A stretch of DNA of 64,000 bases from the NCBI GenBank assembly GCA_963920635.1, contig OY987302.1:40985500-41049499 (forward strand), given 5' to 3'. A program made the translations under genes and the position numbers. The stretch comes from Pseudeuparius sepicola. Its lineage: Eukaryota; Arthropoda; Insecta; Coleoptera; Anthribidae. A model generated the notes under the pieces. That model worked only from the letters and a program-made list of their open reading frames with translations, was not told the origin of the DNA and did not search any database. Of the stretch, positions 32,376 through 41,600 are shown in pieces; within the stretch, counting starts at the first letter, position 1, and every line of letters begins with the position of its first letter.

Positions 32376-34811
32376 CCCAGATTATGCCACCGTCCTTTTA
32401 AAAGGACGCATCTAAATTTGGGCTTGTTGACATAGTAAATGAATTCTTTGAAAGATGGCGTTGCAATAGAGTCTCTAATGGAGCCTTCTAAGATTTATTT
32501 GAGGTTATGTAATTGTTCTGTCGGATAACTGAGGTATAGTTCTGTGCATTTAATTCAACATTCTTTAAGCTGTTTGAACATGGCTAGTAATTAAAAATTG
32601 TTACTGTAGCTTTTTTGGAATGGTGTTTTAAAAACAAATTATTAACAACTTGCTAAATAAGACTGTAAATGTCATCCTGCTAATAAAATTATTGTGGGTT
32701 AGAAAACTTTGGAGATTGTTCAGTGTTCTTTTAAAAGGACAGTGGGATAATCGACTACTATTTTACAACTCGTTTAATTTTTTTAGATATTACAAACGAC
32801 CTTTGAAAACGCACGAATTACTGGAAATAATAGAACATTTGGATGACGAAGATGAATTTCCGACTTCTCTAGTGCTTTTACCACCAGTAAACGCCAATGA
32901 AGGAGACACCGATGAAGATTTTGGTGACGAAAATGCCGTAGAAATTGCCAATTTACCATCTGGACACTTGAATGCCGAAGCTGAGTTAATTTTCCCTGAA
33001 ATTAAATCAAATTCGGAAAATGACGATTATGATAGTGACGACAATGTGCCACTATCAACTTATATGAAGTATCGGAAAATACGGAAACAACTGAATTGGT
33101 GTAAAGAAGATATTTCAAGTAAAGTTCCGGATTTCACACGTGAATATGGCCCTGAAAATCTGCTCTCAGCTTCACAAATATTTGGCTTGTATTTTGATGA
33201 TAATGTCTGGCAACTTCTTGTGGAATACACAAATTTGTATGCCAGCCAAAAAAACAGACAGCTAGATGTGACAACTGATGAAATGAGATGTTTTATTGGA
33301 GTCCTGTTGCTAAGTGGATACCATCAATTCCCTAGAAGATCTTTGTACTGGGAATCAAATACGGATGCTGGTAGTCAATTGGTAACATCTGCAATTTCCC
33401 GGAATAGGTATAATTATATAATGCAAAATTTGCATTGCAATGATAATGCCAATTTGGACAAGAATGACAAATTTGCAAAAATTCGACCATTGATGTCCGT
33501 TTTGAATGACTCGTTTATGAAATTTGCTCCTCGTTATAAGAATCATAGTATTGATGAATCGATGGTTCCATATTTTGGTCGACATGGAGCAACACAATTT
33601 ATAAGGGGTAAGCCTATTAGATGGGGTTATAAATTTTGGACGGGAACAAATAGAGATGGTTACATTGAATGGTTCGAACCCTATCAAGGTTCAACTACAG
33701 TCCTGGAAGACCGTTATAAAGATCTTGGTCTTGGTGCTAGCGTGGTTTTAACATTTACTGATGCATTATTACTAGCAAAAGGAAAATCGCCTTATCATCT
33801 CTTTTTCGACAATTTCTTCACATCATTTGATTTAGTGAAAATTTTATCAGATAGAGGTATCAAAGCAACAGACACAATAAAAAAAAACAGGATTCCTTCG
33901 GATTCTTCTCTACCTCATTCTTCCAATCTAAAGAAAGAGACTCGTGGATCTTATCATTTCGCTTCTGAAAAGGAACATAATATACTGATTTGTAAATGGA
34001 ACGACAACAACGTAGTATCTATAGCAACAAATTGTGACTCCGTTCTTCCTGTGACATATGTTTCCAGATATTCTAACAAAGATAAAAAGAAGATAAATGT
34101 GCCCCAACCTTTGCTAATTAAAAATTACAATAAAAATATGGGTGGCGTTGATAGAGCTGATCAAAATATCAGCTTATACCGTGTAAACATTAGGGGAAAA
34201 AAGTGGTATTTTCCACTAATATGTCATTGCTTGGATATGTGCCTACAGAATTCATGGCAATTACAAAGACAGAATGGAGGCAAACTAGATCAGTTAGCTT
34301 TTCGTCGATCAGTAGCTCGAGCACTTCTTGAAACCCACAAGAAAAAAACCAAAAGAGGACCTGTTCGTTCAAGTGCTAATCTTCATGAAGAATCCCGCTT
34401 TGATAGATTAGATCATCTAATAATATACCAGGAAAATCAAACAAGATGTGTGGTATGCCACAAAGAAGCTCAGTTTAAATGCTTCAAGTGCAATTGTACG
34501 TTACATCCCAAAAACTGTTTTTATAATCATCATACTCAATAAATAGTACCAATATTAATGATAGTCATATTATTACAATAACAATAAACAACAAATTGCC
34601 TACTGTATACATATGTTATATTCCTATTGGTGTGCTAGAGGCTACAGCAGCCTATTTTGCCACTGTCCTTTTAAAAGGACACCTAATATTTCAAAAACTA
34701 TTGTGTTTACAAAAAAAATATATAATAAAAGTATGTTAGTTTAGTTGCTAAAAACACAGTCATATACAAAAAAACCAAATCTATAAAAAAATAGTTTCGG
34801 CATTATCTGGG
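32376..34811 (+). mobile_element. piggyBac-like transposon, near complete
   Basis: TTAA lies at both ends (32372-32375 and 34812-34815). The 13-bp terminal repeats are CCCAGATTATGCC on the left and, read inward from the right, CCCAGATAATGCC (12 of 13 match). Just inside both ends is the same perfect 16-bp palindrome, GTCCTTTTAAAAGGAC (32392-32407 and 34665-34680). A one-mismatch third copy is at 32725-32740. The palindromes are good candidates for subterminal transposase-binding sites. The single gene inside is open over its whole catalytic region. Confidence 0.9.
32650..34542 (+). CDS. piggyBac-family transposase
   Basis: A cut-and-paste DDD transposase acting at TTAA targets. The open frame is about 630 residues, close to the usual 560-600. 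The catalytic aspartates are at about D302 (SIDESMVPYFG), D387 (LFFDNFFTSFDL) and D501 (MGGVDRADQNI). An acidic N-terminal region precedes the core. A C-terminal Cys/His module at 600-627 (CVVC, CFKCNC, HPKNC) matches the zinc-binding DNA-recognition domain of piggyBac. The frame opens with TTG and not ATG, and the first roughly 46 residues look non-native. TTTTTTTAG at 32778-32786 looks like a 3' splice site, so coding may start at 32787 after an upstream exon. A possible initiator ATG at 32580 lacks a canonical donor. No internal stop or frameshift is seen. Confidence 0.85.
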   Translation: MLNKTVNVILLIKLLWVRKLWRLFSVLLKGQWDNRLLFYNSFNFFRYYKRPLKTHELLEIIEHLDDEDEFPTSLVLLPPVNANEGDTDEDFGDENAVEIANLPSGHLNAEAELIFPEIKSNSENDDYDSDDNVPLSTYMKYRKIRKQLNWCKEDISSKVPDFTREYGPENLLSASQIFGLYFDDNVWQLLVEYTNLYASQKNRQLDVTTDEMRCFIGVLLLSGYHQFPRRSLYWESNTDAGSQLVTSAISRNRYNYIMQNLHCNDNANLDKNDKFAKIRPLMSVLNDSFMKFAPRYKNHSIDESMVPYFGRHGATQFIRGKPIRWGYKFWTGTNRDGYIEWFEPYQGSTTVLEDRYKDLGLGASVVLTFTDALLLAKGKSPYHLFFDNFFTSFDLVKILSDRGIKATDTIKKNRIPSDSSLPHSSNLKKETRGSYHFASEKEHNILICKWNDNNVVSIATNCDSVLPVTYVSRYSNKDKKKINVPQPLLIKNYNKNMGGVDRADQNISLYRVNIRGKKWYFPLICHCLDMCLQNSWQLQRQNGGKLDQLAFRRSVARALLETHKKKTKRGPVRSSANLHEESRFDRLDHLIIYQENQTRCVVCHKEAQFKCFKCNCTLHPKNCFYNHHTQ

Positions 34812-34815
34812 TTAA

Positions 34816-35464
34816 AAAGGGGTTTTTCTACATTTCCCCCTTACATGCCTAATTAAAATTTTCTCTGATCAACAATCAATCCAGCAAACACCGTGGCAGC
34901 TGCCAGTGACCGGGGGGATGGAGTCGTTGTGATGAAGTCACCCCGTACCTGTAAATATCGAAAAGAGGATAGAGGATGATGGTTAGGTACCCGAACATCA
35001 GGTCCTCGGCAACGAATACGCGCCGCGCAAAATAAAATGTATTAGGCTAGTCTTATGCATTTGTTAAGCACGCAAGTAAATTCAAGCCGCCTTTATAAAT
35101 AGTTAGTATTAAGTAATAAAAAGATATTAAATTGGAAGTGGAATTGCCCACACGGCCACAGTAGGAGTCCCGACTGGAGTGCATTTTTTTCAATTGATAT
35201 TCTTTACCCGATATACCACTAAAACATCATTTATTATTTATAAATACAGGTACTAAAAAATCTTTCTTTGATACAGGTTATTCTTTTAAAGAGGTGTTTA
35301 AGCAACGAGTACTAAAGTTCACGTTTAGGTATGAGGTATATGAAAATTACCCGGATGACGTGACCAGATGGCACCAGATTTCATAAAAAAAAATTCTACG
35401 ACAATAGGTAAAAAAACAACAGGCTGTTTAACAATGTTTAATTGCATTCCGAACAAAATTGGTA
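34816..35464. other. No gene recognised; probable old repeat
   Basis: Contains the counterpart (about 35212-35265) of the repeat at 30100-30160. A short frame at 35368-35562 has no recognised domain and overlaps the first unit of the duplication that follows. Confidence 0.3.
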
Positions 35465-36001
35465 ATGACAATAAGGATGTAAGATTAGCGAGCGTAAATG
35501 TAATAATTACAAGAAAAGGTGATAATGGGCAAACACTCAAAGTTAACAAAAAGAAAAACTAGTAACCGCATACGCGTGTTTCATGCTATTTGGCAATCAT
35601 CAGTACGGTGTAACATTAACCAAATTAAAAGATAGGCATGATTTGGGAAGCAACAAATGAAGTCCAGGCAGGAGCCAACAGCACATTTGCAGCTTCAGTC
35701 AGCACATCCCCTATTTTGGGGCTTGTACTAAGATCGCCACGGAGGCTGCTAAAGCGACCTGCGTGGAAATCTTCATAACCCAAGATACAATGACAATAAG
35801 GATGTAAGATTAGCGAGTGTAAATGTAATAATTACAAGAAAAGGTGATAATGGGCAAACACTCAAAGTTAACAAAAAGAAAAAACTAGTAACCGCATACA
35901 CGTGTTTCATGCTATTTGGCAATCATCAGTACGGTGTAACATTAACCAAATCAAAAGATAGGCATGATTTGGGAAGCAACAAATGAAGTCCAGGAAGGAG
36001 C
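35465..36001. repeat. Direct duplication of a 211-bp unit
   Basis: Units 35465-35675 and 35791-36001 are nearly identical (only a few single-base differences) and are separated by about 115 bp of different sequence. Each runs from ATGACAATAAGGATGTAAGA to CAACAAATGAAGTCCAGG. The second copy abuts the left end of the ISL2EU transposase remnant. Confidence 0.85.
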
Positions 36002-36002
36002 T

Positions 36003-36249
36003 TATGGTAAAATATCATATCAAACTTATTTCTGAAAATTCTAGATTTTTTTGGGACTTCCTCAAGATGAATATTTTTTGGTGTCACTTTTGGAAAGGGA
36101 AGCAAAAGTTCATCATCATAATATACTTATCATCTTAAAAAAGATACGCTTAAACGACCCCTACTTTAGGTTAGCTCTAGATTTTTCGATATCTGAATCA
36201 CAAATATCACGAATAATGAATAAATGTTTGCCTGTATTATCTAAATATA
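36003..36249 (+). pseudogene. ISL2EU-type transposase, N-terminal part
   Basis: The frame from 36051 reads GLPQDEYFLVSLLEREA, then a helix-turn-helix-like segment LALDFSISESQISRIMNKCL, and ends at the target site of the errantivirus (TATA, 36246-36249). The helix-turn-helix just before the DDE domain, and the continuation beyond the provirus, identify the PIF/Harbinger-related ISL2EU group. A stop at 36042 and the missing upstream region show it is truncated. It continues at 44931. Confidence 0.6.
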
Positions 36250-36661
36250 TGTTACGGGCGACGTGAAGACGAAGACTTTTTAAAAAACTTTTATTTGAGT
36301 AACGCGAGTTACAGAGTTTCGGCTTAGACTACAGACAAGACTAGAATTAACACTCTTACTTTACTAGGTCCTATTTATACAGATCTGTTATGCTGAGGTG
36401 TTGTGGTTCTCATGGGAAAAGAATATAAAGACAAAGGGAAGATCAAATTCTGCAATTCTTGCAGTAAGCAAGTTTTAACAATACTCAAAAGGAATATGAT
36501 ATGTTCTAGTAATCATTCTAGAACAATATACAATGGAAAATGATATCTTTGTAGTAAGCATCTTGAACAATAGAGAATGAGAACATAATATCCAACAGTA
36601 AACAGAATCAAGGGTAAAAACAAGGTTATGATCAAGGTGATGCTTGAGGTCGGATATAACA
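36250..36661 (-). repeat. 3' LTR of the errantivirus
   Basis: 412 bp; on the plus strand it starts TGTTACGGGCG and ends GGATATAACA. It appears identical to 44515-44926 by eye. Preceded by the TATA target copy. Confidence 0.95.
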
Positions 36662-36672
36662 CCTTCCCCCTT
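36662..36672 (-). promoter_or_regulatory. Polypurine tract
   Basis: On the minus strand AAGGGGGAAGG directly abuts the 3' LTR, the place and composition expected for the plus-strand primer of reverse transcription. Confidence 0.85.
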
Positions 36673-36709
36673 ATATTAAAAATTTGTGTTAACAAATTTT
36701 GACATTAAA

Positions 36710-38626
36710 TTAGGCATATGTTTTAGTATTAGAATTTAGTTCAATTTCTTCTTCTTCGCGAGGTTCGTCCAATCTATACGAAGGTCTTCTTTTGACAGTA
36801 ACAAATTTTCTTAAATTTTGAAAAACGCGATTTCGTGTTCTAGGAGGTTGTGGAGGATCGTCTCCGTTATTAGTAGTAATAATGCCTATTTTAATGTTCC
36901 TAGACTTTTTACATTTAAAATAAAAGTACACAATAATTAAAAGTATGATTAAAGCAATGGATAGATATGTCAATATTGGCGTATACTTATTTACAGTTGG
37001 TTCGTTAATAATATTATCAAGATCCTTTGCATATTCGTCTAATTTATGCTTTGCGACATTTAAATCGTCATAATTAAATTTATTTAGTTGTAAAGGTTTT
37101 AAGTCAGGATATTTTAGTTTATTTGGAGTTTCTTTGCAACATTCAAATGGTATATTAATTGGGTGAAATTTATAGGTTTGATTAGATTTATTTAAATTTT
37201 TCGTTTGAATTTTAGTACTTCCAATATAAGCAATGCATTCAGATTTTAACGTTAAAATTGAAGTTTTGTCTAGCATTATAGTCAAAGGATTTTGATTTTT
37301 GCACTTAATAGTTATAGGAAATATTTCACTTAAAATTATTAACCATTGATTCTCTTGAATCAATTGTACATTGTAACTTTCAATTGAAATTGTGACTATG
37401 TCACAAGTATTAGGTAAATGGGTTTTTACCTCTAATAATTGAGCTTCACATCTTGAATGTGAGTCAATAGGAGTAGGATATAAATCTTTGCACATTATTA
37501 AATCAAATGCTAGTTCTTTACAATTTTTTATATCATAGAGAATTACATAGAGAGTTGGGTCATCGCTTTTTGCTACAAATTTAGTATCAGTGGATACCAT
37601 GTGATAAAATCCAGTTTTATTGTCGAAAATTGGAATAGGATAAATTCTATAAAGAGTATACCATTGAGGTTCTACTAAAGGAATGTCTAATATAAAAACA
37701 AGTCTATTTTCTGTTTGAAAAACCTTTAGTTCTATAAAATCAAGATAAGTTGCAACATTTAGAAGTTGAGGAGTTAAGGGCAAATTATTTTTGTTTAAAG
37801 TTTGAGCGATTATTTGCAAATGATGAACTAGGTCTTCAGGAGTTATAACTGACGTGTGAATGATATGTAGTTTTGCAAAAGTAATAGAGTTTAGAATGTC
37901 ATTTAAATTGCTTTCGATAAAGGTATAGGATTCTAGGAGTCTTTCGGCCATCTCTAAAACTTGTAATTTTGCAGTGTAATAATTAAAATTATCAGAAATG
38001 TTATAAATGTAATTTTCGATTTGTTTTATGTCATTATTAAAAGTAATTTCATCAATTTGTAATTTGTTGATAGAGTCATTAAAATTTTTGATAACTGAAG
38101 TAGTTACTAAAATTTGTTTTTTCATTAATTTTTCTAATTCGTGTTCGTCTCTGTTAATTTTGTCGATACAATCGTTATAATACTGTCCGTCTGAAGCGTC
38201 TAAATTTCCGGTAATAAATTTCCAAACTGACCCTAAACCATTAATTAAACCTCTTTTATATCTTCTTACATCAATAGCTAATTCTTCAAATTTGAGCGCA
38301 ATGTTTTCGGAAAGTTGATTTAGTAAAGTGAGATGTGACTTAACTTCGCTTAGAAAGGCGGCCATTCGTACGTCTTTTGGTTGAATTATAAATTGCATAT
38401 TTTCTAAAATTTTATTATTATTTTCGAATGTTGTTTTTAGAGATGAAATGTCTTTATATACCAATAAACTCCACTTGTCATTAGAAATTTTGAGTCCGGA
38501 TTGCTCTTGATAGAACACGCCTATGGTGTTATTAATTGGTCGCAGTGTATATTGTGCCATAGCGGTAGCGAACAAAGAAAATCTGTAACGAAGTTTCAGA
38601 ATTAGGAACTTGGTTCGATATAACAA
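36710..38626 (-). CDS. env: Errantivirus envelope glycoprotein (Env)
   Basis: A membrane fusion glycoprotein of the insect F-like type. The open frame is 638 residues from 38626 but begins with TTG. The first ATG in frame is at 38560 (residue 23). A 3' splice site (CGTTACAG) ends at 38583, so Env is probably made from a spliced mRNA. A furin-like cleavage motif RRYKR at residues 121-125 is followed by a Gly-rich stretch (GLINGLGSVWKF) typical of the fusion peptide. A transmembrane segment lies at about 550-570, followed by a basic cytoplasmic tail of 68 residues. The frame is intact. The open frame overlaps the end of pol by 25 bp. Confidence 0.85.
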   Translation of the reverse strand: MLYRTKFLILKLRYRFSLFATAMAQYTLRPINNTIGVFYQEQSGLKISNDKWSLLVYKDISSLKTTFENNNKILENMQFIIQPKDVRMAAFLSEVKSHLTLLNQLSENIALKFEELAIDVRRYKRGLINGLGSVWKFITGNLDASDGQYYNDCIDKINRDEHELEKLMKKQILVTTSVIKNFNDSINKLQIDEITFNNDIKQIENYIYNISDNFNYYTAKLQVLEMAERLLESYTFIESNLNDILNSITFAKLHIIHTSVITPEDLVHHLQIIAQTLNKNNLPLTPQLLNVATYLDFIELKVFQTENRLVFILDIPLVEPQWYTLYRIYPIPIFDNKTGFYHMVSTDTKFVAKSDDPTLYVILYDIKNCKELAFDLIMCKDLYPTPIDSHSRCEAQLLEVKTHLPNTCDIVTISIESYNVQLIQENQWLIILSEIFPITIKCKNQNPLTIMLDKTSILTLKSECIAYIGSTKIQTKNLNKSNQTYKFHPINIPFECCKETPNKLKYPDLKPLQLNKFNYDDLNVAKHKLDEYAKDLDNIINEPTVNKYTPILTYLSIALIILLIIVYFYFKCKKSRNIKIGIITTNNGDDPPQPPRTRNRVFQNLRKFVTVKRRPSYRLDEPREEEEIELNSNTKTYA

Positions 38627-41600
38627 ATTATTTTAATATCAGTATTTTTGAAAATATATTTGATCATAGGGAGAACTGTGTCCCAATCTAATTTGTCTAA
38701 TCCACAAGCTAACTTGGGTATAGCTATAATTTTATCTTTTTCATCAGTGCTCTCGAGACAATTTGTTCGTAATTCCTTCAAGCAATTAAATAAATTAGCA
38801 TAAGTTGGTTTATAATAGAAAAATTCTTTAGTTATTAAATAATAAATATTTCTTGTCGGAAGTTGAAGTACTGCTATTTCACCAATTGACTTATTTTGAT
38901 TTTTTAGTTCATCTACGTGTCCAAATTTATTCTTAAATTCTTTTGCAATTCCTGCATTCATTTCTAAATCCTTAGATACACAGTGAGCTAATGAAATATT
39001 TTCAGGGGCAGCAAATAAATTGCCCAGTTCAATGGAAACGTTATTATTTTCAATAGGGATTTTTCGATCTAGAGTATAAAAGAATTTTTTAACCGTTAGT
39101 TCTTCTTCCTGTAATTCGTGACATTTCTTTAGCATATCAAAATTCATTTTTGTAGTTTGGTTAGTAATTGGGTTATGTAGCAAAGCTGAATTCGTATAAA
39201 TTTCTTTAATTTTATAGGGTCCATTAAATTTGTTAGCTAGTTTATTTTTTATTTGGGACTCCTTGACATAAACCTTTTCTCCTACGCGAAATTGTCGCTG
39301 CTCCGAAACGTGTGTATCAAATCGCTGTTTTGCTTTTTGCTTGCGCATATCCGTACGCTTTCTTGCCACTTCATAATAATGCTTTATTTTATTGTTTAAA
39401 TCGCGAACGTACTTAGAGATTAATTCTTGCTGATTATACAAAACTTCTGGAGGTCGAGACGAGCTGTGACCAAATAGCAATTCGTAAGGAGTAAAGCCGT
39501 GTGTTTTATTTATAGAATTGTTATATGCTATACAAGCGTAAGGAAGCATTTGAAATGGGTGTTCGTTAGGATTTTCTGTACTACATGCGCGTATCATTTC
39601 AGTTAAGGTGGCATGAAATCTTTCTAAGGAGCCATTTGATTGCGGATGACTAACACTAGAGAAAGTTAATTTTATATTGTATAATTTACAAAGATCTTTC
39701 ATTAATTGATTATTAAATTCTTTACCTACATCGCAATGGATTCTTAAGGGAGTTCCAAAATGTTGAAAATAGAGTAAAAGAGCGTCTACTACAGATCTCG
39801 CTGTTTTATTAGGAAGTGCATAAGCTTGGGTAAATTTTGTTAGTTCGTCTCTTATGGTAAGGATATTATTTTTTACTGGGATTTCTAGGATGTCGATATT
39901 TATTCTTTCGAAAGGAGTTTTAGGAGTTTCGGTAATAACTAAGGGACTGTCCAAGTTTTGTCTACAAATTTTTGTCTTTTGGCAGATTTCGCACTGCCGA
40001 ATAAATGTTTCGACGTCTTTAGTTAGTCCTGTCCAGTTATATTTTTGTTTAATACGTCTAATTGTTTCGTTTATTCCTCGATGTAAGTTTGTCTTGCCTG
40101 AATGAAATTGATCTATTATTATAGGTATTTGGTCTTCGTCTGGTATAGTCACAATGTTCTGACAAATTGTTAGTTGGAAATTTTTATCTGAGAACAAAAA
40201 ATTAAACATTTCTAAAATTGGAAAATCTGGATTGTTTTCAATGTAATAAGTTTTATTTTCTTCGAATATATCTTTACTGTAATAAAGAGATATGAAGAGT
40301 ACTTGTATTGCGGTTTCAAAATTAAAAGGAACAGGAATTATATAATATTTTCTTTTAGCTACGGTTTGACTGGAAAGAACATTTGCTTTATTATAGTTAA
40401 AATCAGGATTTAGCTCAAGTAAATCATCAATAACTTTTTCGTGAAGGTCTGTTAATTTGTCTTGTTGAAAAATTAGTACAATGTCCTTGTGTGTTTTGTC
40501 TAAAAGTTGATTATTTGTATATTGGATTTTAGAATAGTCGATCATTGAAGTCGTCTTGTATAGATCAAAAAATCTGTCAAATTCATTACAGATTATAGCA
40601 ATTTCGTCAGTCTCATTATTGTCAATAGGCGGGTCAATGTCTTGAGGATTATCATGGGAAGTAGATGGTTCGTCTAGGGAAGTATGAAAGGAAACAGCTT
40701 CTTTTATATGATTGATTTTGATTCGAGATAAAGCGTCGGCATTTCGATTAATTTTTCCAGGTTTATAAATTATTTGATAATTATATTCTTCTAATTTAAG
40801 TCGCCAACGTGCTAAACGACTACCGGGATCTTTTATTGAGAAAAGCCAGGTTAAAGGTCTATGATCTGTAACCAATAAGAATTTTCGTCCGAAAAGATAA
40901 GGTCTATAGTTTTTTACGGCAGCAATTATTGCCAAAAGTTCTTTCTCTATAACGCTATATTTCATTTCTGCTGGACTTAAGGTTCTTGAAAAGTATGCTA
41001 TGGGAAGATCATTTCCAACAGGTCCTTGCGAAAGTACCGCGCCTACAGCAAAAGCGCTTGCATCTGTAGTTAAAACAAATTCTTTTTCAAAATCAGGATA
41101 TATTAGAATTGGTGAAGTTATTAATGCATTTTTAAGTTGTTCGAAAGATTCACGACAATCTTTATCAAAAATGAATGGTACGTCTTTTCTTAAAAGTCGA
41201 GTTAAAGGCTTTGTCATTTTTGCGAAGTTTGGAATAAACTTCCTGTAGTAACCAGTAAGACCCAAAAATTGTTTAATTTGTTTAGTATTGGCAGGTTGAG
41301 GAAAATCGATAACAGCTTGTACTTTTTGTGGATTTGGTTTGACCCCTTCAGGTGTAATAACATGTCCTAAATAAATTACTTCTTTTCGTAAGAATTCACA
41401 CTTATCTGGCTGTATTTTTAGATTTGAATTTCTTAATCTTTGAAAAACTTCAGTAATACGAGAGATATGTTCATTAATTGTGGAAGAATAAATAATAATG
41501 TCGTCCATGTAAACTAAGCACTTTTCGTTTTGTATCCCCATTAGTATATTATCCATAACCCTCTGAAAGGTTGAGGGCGCATTACGAAGGCCAAAGGGCA

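Noticed and set aside
36250..36661. Host open frames overlapping the LTRs (for example 36513-36695 and 44740-44985)
   Set aside because: They are the same LTR sequence read in chance frames.
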